Of a DNA stretch of 64,000 nucleotides, positions 1 to 13,899 are shown in pieces. The stretch's first letter is position 1. The number at the start of each line of letters is the position of its first letter. Made by a program: the position numbers and the translations under genes. Origin of the DNA: Sitta carolinensis (taxonomy: Eukaryota > Chordata > Aves > Passeriformes > Sittidae); contig CM063299.1 of the NCBI GenBank assembly GCA_032173965.1, positions 2,663,501 through 2,727,500 of the forward strand. Reading direction: 5' to 3'. The notes beneath the pieces are model-generated. The model saw only the letters and a list, made by a program, of their open reading frames with translations, did not search any database and was not told the DNA's origin.

Positions 1-1206
1 TATACTACAAACTGTGTGTTAGTTATTTACAGTTATGATCCAATGCCTATCACCTGTGTTAGACAGTTCCATTCTACTCCAATCCAATCCCCAAGTGCCA
101 CCATCACCAAGAAGATGGGGTGAGGAAGAAGAAGGAAGGAGGACAGGACACACCCAAATCCCTCCATCTTACCCCCTAAGCCTCCATGGTAAAATCCCCC
201 AAATTTCCCTTTTCACTCTATAACTACTACTATCATGCTATCTAGAATGTTGTGACTTTTAATTCCTCATGGTAATTTGTTCCACGGGTCAAACTCAAAG
301 CGCCAGGAGTCCCTGGCTGCTGCCAGGGTCTGTGACCCCCCTGCCAGGCTTTGGAGCCCCTGGCTGGAGCTGGGATCATCCAGGACTGTCCCAGAGACAG
401 CCCGGGTTCCGACAGGAAACAAATCCGATTTTTAGGGAGGCGAATAACCCCAAACTCGCCCGTGATGAACAAATCCCAGCCCCAGCTGTGAATTCTCGGC
501 AGCCCTGAAGGTGGCAAGCGCTGAACGCCGAACACGAGCCAGCCGCAGCCCAGCTCCTGTTTTCCCCTAAAAAACCGATTTTTTTTTTGGTGTATTTTGC
601 CCCTAGCTCAGGGTCTGCTCCCCTCACACGCTGTTGTTTCACCCTCCGCTGGGCTCTGTCGGTGAAAGGAATCACACAGAGAATCTGGCGTCTCTCCAGG
701 AGTACATTCAGGCCACCCACTGGGTCTGGTTATCCCAAATTCCCTCCATTTTCGCCTCTGGTGCAATGGGGGAATATTTCCCCACTAGGAACCAGTGCTC
801 TGAGGCTTGGAAGATATTCCATCAGTGTCACCTTCAGCTACGTCTAGCCTACAAATAATTGTTTAGTCTGGCATTGTATAATCCCACAATAAACTGGTTT
901 GCGACAATCTGACCAAAAAAAAATACTGGAATGTGCCAAGACGCTACACCCCTTTATAGAAAATATATTTATTGCCTCAACGTTTACTTACATTATGTTG
1001 CTACTGGTAACTTACAATTAAAGGTGATCCTACACACATTTGAAGCTTCAAACACACCCTCATTTCACTTTTTGGTGTGTATTTACCAGAAAGCATTTAA
1101 TGGTTTTAATAGACACACATTTATGCACACACACTTGAAGTCTGCGTGATTTTATTTAAATCACATCCTTCTTTTGGCAGACATAGGGCTAGGTAAGGTT
1201 TTTCAA

Positions 1207-1211
<5 letters not shown>

Positions 1212-1252
<41 letters not shown>
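1212..1252. repeat. Poly-T tract, 41 bases
   Basis: An uninterrupted run of T. It could be the poly-A tail of a retroposed element on the minus strand, but no element body was recognised beside it. Length in the assembly is likely to be unreliable. Confidence 0.95.
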
Positions 1253-1253
<1 letters not shown>

Positions 1254-1395
1254 TCCTCCCAGCCTGGGAATAGCAGATTTGGTTTTAATCAACCCCTTAG
1301 CAGTGTTGAACTTTGTCCTCCTGGAATACAGTGCCATTCATTGAAGGATTTCCCTCTGTCTAATAAACATTAATGAACCACACTTCACAATTCCC

Positions 1396-1525
1396 CTGTG
1401 ATCTTATCTCAGTTTCGCAGATGGGGGAAACAGAAACAAATTAAGGGGTCTGCACACACCACAAATCAAAGGCAGAGCTGGGGGAAGAACCCAGGAATCC
1501 CAGCACAATTCCCTGCTCCAGTCAC
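1396..1525 (+). mobile_element. MIR-like ancient SINE fragment
   Basis: The stretch follows the layout of the MIR core: a part resembling 'cagatgagg-aaactga', then 'ggcagagctggg', then 'gaacccaggaatcc' and a Ctcc-agtc end. Several blocks are well matched and others have decayed. MIR elements spread in early amniotes and persist as old copies. The call is by eye from the known consensus pattern; alignment to a repeat library would settle it. Confidence 0.55.
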
Positions 1526-4500
1526 AGAATCCTGTTCCTACCCCTGCAGCTGCTCTGGCAGTGTGGCACAGGGCAGCACTGTTACCTTCAGGCCATCCAG
1601 GAAGACTAAAATTGCTCTTTTCCTGAGGTTTAGCTCCCCACAGAACTGCAAATTCTGTGAGGGGGATAGAGGGCTGTGGCTCTGCCAGCTTCCCCTCTGC
1701 TGGATTATCCCTCAGGATGGCTTTATTCCCTGCTGAGCAGGGGATCTCTTTTCTTTTGTGATTAGCAGAGATCTAGCAGGATGTGGGGGATATTCCAGTC
1801 CCTACTGGCACACCGTGGGGTTTATCCATCTTCCCCAGAAAAGACCTGATTTCCTGGGGAATTTTCATCTCCTAGCTCTGGACAACGTGGTCCATTCCAT
1901 GTGAAGGAAACCACATCTATTAATTACATCCAGCAAGGAAAGACAGGTAATTGCCTTGTGCCTGGAATCTCTAAATGGGGCCACTCTCTAGAAGAACAAT
2001 CCCCGAGCTGTGATTTCAGCAGAGACACAAGAAACCAATGTTCCCTGCAAGCTGCACTCCTGTCAGACACCCAGCAGTTTTCCTGACAGCCAGGATTTTT
2101 GTGGCACTGGCTGTGAGTCATTATTGAAGAAGTGTTATTCTTAAAACAGAGGAAGAGTGCTGGAGAAAGGAGGTGTTAGACAGGAAAAAACCCAAACCCC
2201 TTTCACACCTCCATCTGCTGTCTTACAGTGCCTTGCTACCAAACATTTACAAATTGACAAGTTTTATTGCAAATCTTGCTCTGCTTGTTAAAAATTGCTC
2301 CTTTTTGAAGGCAGAATCAGACATTTAGCCTTTCTCCCCTACAATGAATATATTTTCCTCGTGTTTAGCTCCATGGAAAACAACAATTCCTACGGTGCAG
2401 CCTTCTGCCAGGACAGCCATGTTATTCCTAACTGCACTCCCAGGTTTCTGCTAAAAAAAGGCTGCAGGAAACACAGCACTGGCAGGAATCTGCGCTGGTT
2501 TAGCTTGGTTTATTCTGCAGGTGGGCAGTGCCTGGCCAAATCCAAGCTGGGAATTGCTCTGGTGGAATAAAATACTTTTGTGCTGGGAAGGGATTTGCAG
2601 TTCTCTGCTGAGAGCTCACCTCAGCTGTCGAGAGGCTCCTCAACAGCTTTTGAGCTGTTGTGTTTTGTGTTTTTTGACCACAAAGGGTGAGAGAACCACC
2701 ACAGCAACTGCTCATCCTCTTCTGGCTGGCCACACAACCCTGCCCACCCCGAGGGCACCCCATTCCCCTGCCCAGCTGCCCCGGGCTGATCCCGTTCCCA
2801 GCTGATCCCAGCTGCTCTGGAGCTGTGTCTGCACATGGCCCGGGGCTGCCGGGAGCCACAGTCACACACTCGGGTCTCCCTGCTCCAGTTCTGCAAACGT
2901 TCCTGCACAAAAATCATTGTATTCAGCAGGAGAGACCTGGCACACTCACTGCAGGCCTCGACTGATATTCTCAAAGCCCTGTTTCCCCTTTAAAGTTGGT
3001 CTGGGAAGTGATTTTGTTGCTTTACCCCCCTTACACACAGGCCTGCATCACCCTTTTTAAATTTAACTCCAGTGTCAGATCTGCAGCTGTTTCCGAGGCC
3101 ACATCCATGAATGATTGCTGCTCCTGCCAGGTGCAAGCCTGAATAAAAAGGTCACGGGCTGGGGAGAGGATTAAGCTTTGGCTCAGCTGTTTGCATTCTC
3201 ACACAGAGCACGGTCTGTCCATCCATCTGTCTGTCAGCCCTCACACACCATCCAGACAGGTGAGCAGCTGAATATTGGAAACAACTCAGTGACGCTCACA
3301 ACAAAGCCACCACACCGTGTCTGTGGTTTAAAAAAAGCTCCCCCAGCAATCCTGCAGGCAGCCCTTGGATCAGTGAAATTATCTGTGCAGAAATATAAAT
3401 GCAGAATGGCATGGGAACAGTCTCCCTGGAGACTGGGGTAGGGCAGATCGGAGAATACCTAAATCCCTAAATGGTGTCTGAGATTTTCATGTTAAATTGG
3501 AACATTTTCTTCCCACGCTTACCTAAGGAGATGAAGGGAGGCAGCTTATGGGCATTTAGCACATACACTGAGAGCAGGCAGGGGAAAAAAAATCCTGGAG
3601 GCATGGAGCAGATCCATCTCCCTGCATCTCCACCTGAACTATTGCACTGTTTCGAGGCCTTTTGTACCTGCAGCAGTGAAAGCTGTTGGCTATTTTAAGA
3701 CCTCCTCATGCTTGCACTTCTGTTACAACCCATGGGGGCCTCCTAATCTATTTCTGTATATTAGACATCCTTCATCTTCTGACTTTCTTATCAAATGTGC
3801 AAAATAATCAATAATTCACTTAGGCGCCACATTCCCATTAGAGTGCACCATGGCTGTGATTTAAATATATTTCTGTGACTGTAGAATGAGCAGATAGCCT
3901 AAACTGCCCTGGAAATGCCCTCTTACATGTGACAGCATCTCCTGCCACCCAAAGGAGTTTTATTTCTCCAGCTGTTAAATCTAGGACAAAATACTACTTC
4001 TTTTGTTCTATATTAAGACCATGGAAGAACAGCAGCTGACTTCCCAGCCTCTGTCCTCATGGAGGGGAATGCAGGATGAAGAATTAACCCCTAGCATGAG
4101 CTTTTCTCGTGCTAAGTCATTAAGAAAAGCCAGATCTCCTTGATGCTCTCCTGGATAACAAAAAACTGGAGGTTGATGAGCTGGGGGTTGCCTTCCTCCC
4201 CTTCCCATGGCTCTCACCACGTGCTGTAGGTCCAGGCTCACCTGGGATTTCCTTCCACAGCCTTGTTTGGAAGGACCTGAGGTTCATGGAGCTTAATTAA
4301 GGATAGAAAAGCAGGTTTGAACTCTCCTTAGATGAGCATCTCCACAGATGCTGTCACACCTCCCAGGAGTGACCTCGTCCCTTACACCCCTCTGGGTCAG
4401 CTCATTTTGGAGGGGAGGGCTGGGCTCCAGGAGATCAAGTGAGTTGACCAAGGCTCCAGGAGTCACAGAGGGTGTCCAGAGTGACAGGTACCCAAGAGCC

Positions 4501-7025
4501 ACATCCCCCAGACCAAACAAGAGCTAAAACTTCTTACCAGAGGCAGCCTCGAGACCCAGGGACAAGAACACAGCCTATCAGACCTCAACACCCCCCTCAT
4601 ATTTTGTCTGGAAATCTGCAACCTCTCCCATTTCCTTTTGTCCCTGGGTTTAACCTTTCAGTATCATCAGTTTTGTGTCTCCACAACACCCAGCAAGGAG
4701 GGCAGAGCACTCAGCAGCCACACACTGTCCTGGTAATGACTTCACTTCTTCCACCAGCTCTGGAAAAAACAAAAACAACCCCAAATCCCCGGCCCTGCAT
4801 AATTGTGGCTCTGTTATTCATGGATCTTAAATCAGCCTCCTCCATGAATTTTAATATGCAGTCCATTTTCTTTCCACTAATCCTACATTAGGCTGGCAGC
4901 CTTTGCAGAGGGAACGTTTGCCCTCCTTGGCTTTTCCTTCTGCCTGTCCCCAGGCACTGCCCTTGGCTCAGCCGGGCTGGCACTGAGCTTCAACCAACAT
5001 GAAAGTGTTTTCTTATCAGATCCCCAGTTCTGTGCATCCCTGGCTGCACAGGCAGCCTGGGAACAGCAGCTCTTTATTTTGCCCACGATTTTTGGCAACC
5101 TCGTGGGGTTCGTGTGAGCAGCGGCGTTTGAGGCAACGCCTGTCTGCAAGTCTTTAGCACCATGCTTTTATAAATCCTTTTTTTTTTTTTCCAGCTAAAA
5201 CCATCTCCACAAGTCATCAGAAAGGAGTGAAAGCCTTTCAGGAAATTCTCCTTTCCCAGGAATTCCTGATGAGTGGCACACAAGAGCAAACCACACCACC
5301 ACAAGCTCTGAGAGGCTGAACAGCTCTATTTTAAAGGATACTTAGGTTAAAAACCAGACAGGACCATGAGATACCCTCACCTTCTGCAAAATGCAGTTTG
5401 AGCCTGTTCTTTCTCTACTAAATTTAATCATTTGTTCAGCTGAAGTGATGCTTCCAAAGGGAAGTTTGGATGGAGGGGGAGGGCACCATTTCCCTTGGAA
5501 ACCACCCCTGAGGAATCAGTGCCAGGCCTGCCCTGGGGAGTGGAGTCTACAATAAACTGAGGCAAGATGCTCTGTGTTAAATTGCTAAGAATAAATATCT
5601 CAAACCCAGCCCTTCCATGTGTCTCACAGAAACCCTTATTAGATGAAAAAGGAATATTGTACAGTTCTCAACTCTAAACTTCTAAAAATACGAGAACTTT
5701 GATGTATAAATGCATGTTGAGGACCTGGCTGGCTCTGACTACAAACATTCCCAATTGCCTTTAATTCCACAGCACTTGCAGAACCAGCGGTAATATTTCT
5801 TTTCCAAGATATCCAGACCATACCCAGTGTTCTAAGGATTCCAGCCCTGGGGACAGTTTGTGTGCCATCAGTGCAGAGACAGGAATGAATCAGGCTGAAA
5901 ATCTGATTTGATTTAAACAACACTGACCTGATGAGAAGCGAGGAGCCCGAACCAGGCCTGCAAATCCCATCTGTTCCTTATTTCTATAACGGGCGAGCTA
6001 AAACCCTAAATCCACACAGCTCTGAGCTTTGGAGCCAAATTTTGCAGCTTGAGTCCATTACTAGCAAATGATGACTGCTGCTAGCCCAGCTCCTTAAATT
6101 GGAGGCTGGGATTTATAACTCAACATTAAATGAAGGAGATGTATTGTAGGGTGACTAACAGCTAATCTGGGAAGGCACTTGGAGACACAAATTCGTGGAT
6201 TGGTGAATAAAGTGGCCCACCTTTTTGCTCCCAGTAAAATTATTATCAAAACACTCATGGTTAATGGTGTTCTGAGGGTTAACTGATGTTTGAGAAGCCC
6301 TCAGATGCTCCTCAGCTGCTGGGAGCTAATAAAACCCTGCACTAACTCTTAGTTATTGTATTAAGTTACAGTTTTTGCTGGCTTTTTTTTTTTTTTTTTT
6401 TTCAGCAATTTGATGTCAGGGAAAAAATCTAATCCATGAAGCGAGCAGCTTTTTAGCTTTGTGAAAAATAAAAGTGAGCATATTCAGAAAAAAAAAAAAA
6501 AAAGCCTGGTCTCTGTCCCTTAATTCCCAAGAACAAAGCTGGAGAAGGCTGGTCCCCGAGTGAGGATGGAATTTAGCAATTCCATTCCCATTAGTGCAGA
6601 GCAAACCAGTTAAATACATAATGGCTCAAGGACAATGTGGATTGGAAAAAAAAAGCTTGGGACTGTAAGGCACCTAATTATTTTCCATCCATCTACCTTC
6701 ACATTAAACCCCAGGGTCTGATGCTTCCCCGGCTGCTGGGGCAGCCATTGAGTTTTTGAAGTGATGCTCTGTTTATAGAATTGCAATTACTCAGTATCAG
6801 CCTTTGTTTGGAGAAGAATCCCTGTCCATCCTCGCTAATGGCTTCTTCTGATCTCATCCAGTGTGGAGGATTTCCTGAGCATATTAAAAACATTCTTCAC
6901 TCTGCCTTTTTAGTTTAGCCAAAGATTTTAACGACTTCAGCATAAGAGCTGGGTGTTTGAACTAGATTTGCTCCCCCTGACAGCTGATGCTGTGCACTCT
7001 GTTCCCTCCATGTGCTCACAGGCAC

Positions 7026-7132
7026 GAGGGCAGTGCTTGAACTGCTCACAGCAGAGATTTTTTGGGGTAGGAACCTGTGAGGACAGTGCTTGAACTGCTC
7101 ACAGCAGAGATTGTTTTGGGGTAGGAACCTGC
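7026..7132. repeat. Two-copy direct duplication, about 53 bp each
   Basis: Copy one (about 7026-7078) and copy two (about 7079-7132) share the block 'cagtgcttgaactgctcaca' and then 'gcagagatt', 'ttttggggtaggaacctg'. They differ by only a few substitutions and a small indel, which indicates a recent tandem duplication. Confidence 0.9.
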
Positions 7133-7748
7133 GAGGGAGGTGAGGAAACATCACCCAGAAAAACTGTGGCTGCCACACCCCTGGATGTGCTCGTGGCCAG
7201 GTGGGATGGGGCTCTGAGCAACCTGGTATTTTTAAAGAGTCTCTCACTGTAGAGATGAATGAGGATTGTAAAACGTCCCCAGCAAAACCAGATTTAATTC
7301 CCCTGTGGGACACGTGAGCAGCACTTGCAGCCACCTCGTCCTTTGGCCGGGGTGAGGCTGGGCATGTAATTGCAGTTACTGTTTGCCAGAGTCGTGCTTT
7401 TCCCTGGTAGGTGTAATTTTGCTCTCTAGTACTTCGGTTTTTTCCTGAATTTACACAGAAAAAACAACCCTGCAGGGCATGAGGGAGGACAGGCTGCCAC
7501 TGCAGGGCATGTCCTGCAGTTCCTGGAGGAGGTTAATTAGCAAACTGTAATCAGTGCCTGGGGGAGATCAGCACCTGAACACCTTTTGGGGGTTGCTGTG
7601 GGGAGATTTTGGGGTGCACACAGCTCATTGAACACATTGCTTAAAACGATCAGAACACGATTTCAGCATGGACAATAAAAAATATACCTCACTACCTGTT
7701 GGACAGTGTTGGACACTTCTCCAGTTCTCCAGACTTGGCTTCCCCTCT

Positions 7749-7749
<1 letters not shown>

Positions 7750-7794
<45 letters not shown>
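7750..7794. repeat. Poly-A tract, 45 bases
   Basis: An uninterrupted A run followed by an A/G-rich stretch to about 7840. It may be a decayed retroposon tail or a simple-repeat expansion; no element body was recognised upstream. Confidence 0.95.
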
Positions 7795-7796
<2 letters not shown>

Positions 7797-8199
7797 AAAA
7801 ATAAAGGGGGGGATGGAAAAGAAAAAAAGGAAACTCTCACTTCTGAACTGCAAATCAACATTTCCCCCCTCACTCAGTACTCCACTGAGCTTAAACTCAC
7901 ATCTACGTGTCAGGCATAGCAGAGGTGTTTACAAACAAACCACTAGAGCAGCTGTGTGACCAAAATTTCCTTCAACCAAAATGATTTTCACCCTCAGACT
8001 CATCAGACACGTCTGAGACACATAATAACTCCCACCGGTGCTCATTGCCAGGCTGAGTTACTGATTCCCCATAATTCCCTTTTTGTGCCATGAAATATCA
8101 TCTCCTCTATCTAAAGCAAATTGATCTTTTTCACCTGAGCTGTTTGACAGATGTACCGTTTAGTATTCATTTACCATTTCAAGAATAAAAGCAGTTTGT

Positions 8200-8236
8200 G
8201 ATGCAGACACCAGCGTGAGCTCCTGGTGTCTGCATC
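8200..8236. repeat. Perfect 14-bp inverted repeat with 9-base loop
   Basis: The left arm 8200-8213 (gatgcagacaccag) is the exact reverse complement of the right arm 8223-8236, around a loop at 8214-8222. It can form a perfect hairpin in DNA or RNA. No neighbouring gene explains it. It is shorter than a typical pre-miRNA stem. Confidence 0.9.
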
Positions 8237-11200
8237 AACCCCAGGTCTCTGGAAAGCAGCAAAAACCCCCTCGGAGCAGCTGCTGCCTTCATCATAAAGA
8301 AAATGCAAGAACTGGAGAGATAATCAGGGCAAAAAGCAAAATGTTCTGGTCAGGGCTGTGCTCTGGGTGTCTGGAAGGTGCAGGATGGGCATGGAGGGGG
8401 ATGGAGCAGCTCTGGAAGAGCCTCCTTGGGCTCTGCAGCTAAACTGCGACCACTTCATTAATAAATGTTTTGGAGTGAAGGACCTTCACTGGAAGGAGCA
8501 TCAGCAGGGCTCGGAGGGATGTCAAACACAGCTGGCCAGGCTGAGATTCGGAGATTTGCAGAGATTCGGGCTGGCTTTGCCAAAGGAGGTTCCATCCCCA
8601 GCGGGACAATGACCCCGGGGGTGCAGCAGCCTCCCAGCCTGGCAGGAGGCAGCTCCCCGCCTCATCCCAATTAATCATCTCCTAATGACTTTCTGAACTG
8701 GGAGGATTTCCTTAATTACACCACGCATTAGACTTTAATCAAGAAATCCATTTTTCACGCCACCCCAAAGCCGCGGGTGCGGGGAGGGGCGCGGAGCGTG
8801 CCTGGCTCCGGGAATTATCGGTGGAATTTGGGAGCGGTGCATGCCAGGGCTCCTTACCAAACCCCGCTGGAAGGGATTGAACTAAGATCCCTGCACTGCC
8901 CCGTGCCTCAGCCGGCAGTTTTCCCGTGTTTTTCAGCACCTGACACAGGTGGCACGGCCGGGCAGGATTTGTGTTTGCTCCAGAGGGGCTTCACCCCCTC
9001 CCACCAAGGCCAACACAGCCCCCCGTGCTCCTCCTGCCTCTGCAGACCGTCTGCAGTGAAATAGAAACCCTGGGGGTGACACCGTGCCCGGCTGCCGGCA
9101 TCCCAAGCAGAGGAGTTAATTCAGTATTAACCTCACTTCTCTGTCCCACTTCTCAGGCTGCTGCGAGCCCGAGGGCAGCACAGGGTTTAACTGAACCTGC
9201 TGCTCGCTGGGGAGGATTGATGGCTGTTCCTGGCCTCATCCAAACCCTCATCCATTCCCTCTCTCCCTGGTTTTGTTGCGATTGGATTTTCTTGCTCCTT
9301 GCAGATGCCGCAGGATCTCTGCGGGTCTCTCCCCAACCAGCAGCACATTCCCAGCAGAGTTTCACAGCAGAGCGTGGCTCAGATTCTTTACACTTGATTA
9401 ATTACTGGGTGGGGTTTAATTCCCTCCCTTCTGAGCAGCTCTGGGTGGCAGAGCCAGCCCCAGCCAGTTTTATTTGCCCTGGTACCATCCTTCCTCCCAT
9501 CACTCCTGGCACAGGTGATGAGGCTGCCGGGACAGGGCTGGGATTTCCAGTACCTGCTGCCTCTGTGAGGAGCTAAAAATACAAAAGCATCTGCTAAAAA
9601 TACTGAATGATCAGGGAAAAAAATGCTAAACCCCAGAGATCTCCCTGGACTGCGAGGATTAATTTTAATTTCCCTTTAATCCGGACACAAATTGTGACGT
9701 CGCTGCTGGCGGACACGGCTCAGCTCCATGGACAGAAGCTGGAGTTCTGCTTCTCCAGCTTTTGGGCACATTCCAAAGGAAAATGGACACACGACAAGCA
9801 GGAGGCCACAGGGTTCAGTGCAGAGTGCCAGAAATGTGTCCTAAATCCCGTGGTGCCGCTCCCAGTGCGCCCTCCCCCAGCTCCACACCGGAGCCAGGCT
9901 TTGTGCCTCTCTACAGCCACTTTTGGGGTGCTCTGACCCTGTACCCCACTGGGGAAAGAGCAGAAAAAGGGACCAGAGGGCCCAGATTACAGCCTGGACT
10001 TCTGAAAAATAAGATTTACCAATACACTCCACTTTCAAGGGAAGGGAAACAGCGATCGGAGCGAGTTAATTTGTGTTCTTCCAAAGAGACAACAAAAATT
10101 AATTCCTGGAAGGAATTACTCATCTAAAGGAGCAAAGGATGTTATACCCCCAAAAAAGCTCTGTGAGCACTGCAGTGACCCCCTGTCCCCCACACTGCCC
10201 AGGGCACACAGCCCCTCCCTCCAAATCCCTGGAAAACACTTCCCTGGCTTTATCCCAGCTAAACAAGGGGAGAGGGGCACTCTGGGCTGGGCTCTCCCTG
10301 AGTTCCCCTCTCCCAGATCCCACAGCAGGGGCTGAGAAACAGAACAGAACAGAACCTTTGCTCCCAGCCTCCCCGCTGATCAGACAGATGCAAATATATG
10401 CATGAAAAAATTTACATACAGAGCTCGCCAGGGACTTCCTTCGGTGCTGGGAGGAAAACTCCCTTAATTCCCAGGATAAGCCCAGGGTTTGGTGCTCCCC
10501 CCATGAAGCAGCTAAATTTGAGGTGGGGGATTTGGGGACGGTGAGGCTCAGAGGAAGGAGGCAGAAATTTATTTGGGGGGCCTTGGGCAGGAAGGGCTCA
10601 GCCTCAGGAATATTTTGAGCACTGAGTGCCCATGAGCAGACAAGGGCTTATGGTTTGAGGTGTGAGTTTTGTGCAGCAGCACATAAACACCTGAAATGGG
10701 GTCTTTAAAAACACCTCAGACTTCACCATAATGCTGCTGCTGTGGGGCTCCACGTGGAAAAAAAATAAGGAAAATGAAATGCAAGCAATTCCTTAAAAGC
10801 TGCTCCAAATGTGCTTTCAGTCCAGGAGTGATCAGAGAGGCAAGTCAATATTTTCCTGGAGAGGAAACGCTGCAGTGTTTAACCTGGTGCTGTTTGCTGA
10901 GCTGCTCTCAGTCCTGCTCAGTGTTTGCTCAGGGCAGGACGTGGGGAAGAATTCAGGGATTGTGTGGAGGAAGCTCTGTGGTTTCAGGAGCTGCAAGGAA
11001 TCTCTACTGGGTCGTGTTTCTGGGAGTCTCAAACAAGGGGCTGCTGTTGTGCTGGGGCTGGGCAAGGTGGATAAACCCCAAATATTTCATTCAGGAGGGC
11101 CCAACCTGCAGCTCTGCTCTGCAGGACCCTTCCCACGTGGTGGCTTTGCTCTGCTTGTTGGGAAGATCCCCCCTGGTGCCTTTAAGATTTCCTCCTCCAA

Positions 11201-13899
11201 GTGCCTGAAGGCACCTGACCCAAAATTTGCTGTTTGTGCCACCCTCCCGTGGCAGATGCAGCAATGCTGGGTGTCACATGTGACATCCCCGTGCCTGGCC
11301 CAGTGGAATGGAGAGATCCAAGGGAATGGGAAGGAGCCCTGCAGCAGCTTCCCTGGGGGAAGCTGTGTCTGTGCAGGTTAATGCTGTGCATCCTCAAAAT
11401 CCCACTCAAACCTGCACCCTTGGGTCCCTGGCACTGCCACTGCCTGTGGAGCACAGCTCACCCTGGAATCTCCCACAGGAAAACTTACAAGCCCCTGAAA
11501 ACAGTGGCCAAAATGGAACTATTTCCCTGGGATATGAGAGGATGGAGACGTGCCAGCTCCCTGGGGTGGGGACAGGGAGCTGAAGGGCTCAGGAAGGTGC
11601 CCCTGTGATCCCTTTGCTCACCAGCCTGGAAAGGAGCACAGGGCTCTCCACTTCCCAGCTCCTGACAGCTGCCAAAGGTCAGGCTTAAGCTCCACAGACC
11701 TTGGCAAGGGTTTGTGCAATGAAATCCCCTCCAACACCTCGGGAAAGGCTGGGCTGAGCTTCCCCTCCTCTCACTCCCAGGAGATTGGGGTGGTTTGGGC
11801 AGGCAGAGCAGCTGGGGGACGTGGCTGGGCTCCCTGTGCCACCAGGATCTGCTCCAAATCTCCCCCCACGAGCCCTTAATCAGCTTCCACCTGGGATTAG
11901 CCCAAACATTCCCAGCCTCTGGTTCAAAACAGCTTTTCTTGCTTGTGGGCAACTAATCCAAAAGGAGCCCTGTCCCCTTTAGCCAGTTTTCCTAAGGCTT
12001 GAACCTTGCCTGGTTCCCAAATAGTTTTGGATTGGGAACCTGGGGCATGGAATGCACGTGTTCAGAGCTGAGCTGTGGTTCATAAAAGCAGCTCCAGTAA
12101 ACCCAAGCAAAGCCTGGCTTGGTCCAAGGCTGGTACAAAGAGCACAAGAGCCCAGTTTGGGCTGAATTATTTGTGTTTTGGGGGAAATTTGGGGTTGGCA
12201 CAAGGGATTTCGTGCAGGAACTCACAGACCCTCCCCTACTAACAGCAAATAGAGCCAAAAAATCCTCCCTGTGTATCTGACACCACCAGGACCTGGGGAT
12301 GAATAAAACCCCAGCCCCTTCTGTAGGATGGAGCCCCAGAGCAAAGAACTGCTGAAAAACCACGGGAAAAAAAAAAAAAATCAACCCCCAAAGCACCCAG
12401 AGGAGCAGGCAGGGTGGGAAGGGACGTGCAAGCAGCCACATCCCCAAGTGCAGCTGCTGACGTGGCTGTGATTTAATAAAGGACATTATTAGTGCCCTGC
12501 TAATGGCTCCAGGCGCCGGCAGAGAGCTGGCAGCTCCCAGCCCGGCACAGCTCATTCCCACCAGGCTTCTAAAGAGGAAATTCACCTCCACGAGCCTGCA
12601 AAAGGATTTGCATCAACAGTGCCCCATCACAGCCTCCTCCTGCTGCTCCCATAACCGGGCACACGGAGCCACAGCAGCTCAAATCCCACAGTCAGACTGG
12701 AATCCCACCTCAAATTAAAGATAACACAGTCCCAACCCTTCAGCCACTTCATTTCCTTCCCATAAAACCTGCTCCTACCTGGCTCTTTCTCACTGACCTG
12801 CCTCAGCACCCAGCAAGGCTGAGCAGCAAAACCCAGCTGAGGTTCCAGCAGCAGCACCACTCCAAAACAAGCCCCCTCCCAGCAAAAATATATCCAGAAA
12901 CCAGCAAAACCTGGGGGCTGGGGGAGGCACGGGTGATGGGCACAGCTGGTGCATCACTCCTGGTGTTTCCCTTCCCTTTGCCTCCTCAGCAGTGATTGGG
13001 GGGGCTGATGAGCTGCCCTGGGGGAGGTAAGAGCCCCTTGTCTGTCAGAAATTGATACTGACTGCTGAGGGGTTCATTTTGTGACCTCAGAGGAGGAGTT
13101 TGGGCTGTTCTGTGCCACAAGGCTCTGCTGCTTCCCCCTGGTTCAGGCAGCATCTGCACCACGGTTCGTCTCCAGGCAGGAAACTCCAAAAAAGAAAAAT
13201 CCCTGTGAGGCAGAGATGGAGCAAATCCCCCATTTGCACAGGGTGAGACATCTGCCAGCAAAGGCACTTGGCAGAGACAGGGAACCTGCGTCAGAGGCTG
13301 AACCCTCCAGTGCTCCAGCTCCTCCAGCACCAGGGCTTGGCTGGGAGAGGCCCTCTGTTTCTGTCTGAAACCTCCATAAAAATAGCACAATTATGGGAAA
13401 AATCCTTGTCCAAGTGGAAAAGAAAACACCAGTCTGGCTTTCACGAGGAAGCAGAGCCCTATAAAAGCGCTCCTATAGCCTTTGCTGTTTCTGTCAGGCG
13501 TCCAAAGCCTCGCTCAGAGCCCTTCACCCAGGGGCACAGCTCCACGGGGCGAGCTCGGGCCCCTGGTAAAGGATTTCATGATTTTTTTTATATTTTATCC
13601 CCAGCATTTCACTTCACCTCATCAGAAGTTTCCATACATCGGGAACAAACCGTCTGCAGGAGCCTTCCCCGTGGAGCAGAGCAGGGCAGCCCCCGCCGGG
13701 AGCAGCTGCTTGATCCCGAGCCATAAATAACAGCCCAGCCTGGAAAAGCTCCACCAGTTTGGTTTGTTTTTTTTTTTTTTTTTTTTTCACAGAAGTCGAG
13801 CTGGTGATGTCTGTCCCCCCCTGTGCTTCCAGCAGCCTTTCTCTGAGTCCCCCCAGTGCCTCACAGGGCTGGTCCCCTTTACAGACTTGGGGTGCCCTG

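Noticed and set aside
8820..8900. tRNA-like text ('gggattgaactaagatccct')
   Set aside because: No complete cloverleaf with matching acceptor, D and T arms could be drawn.
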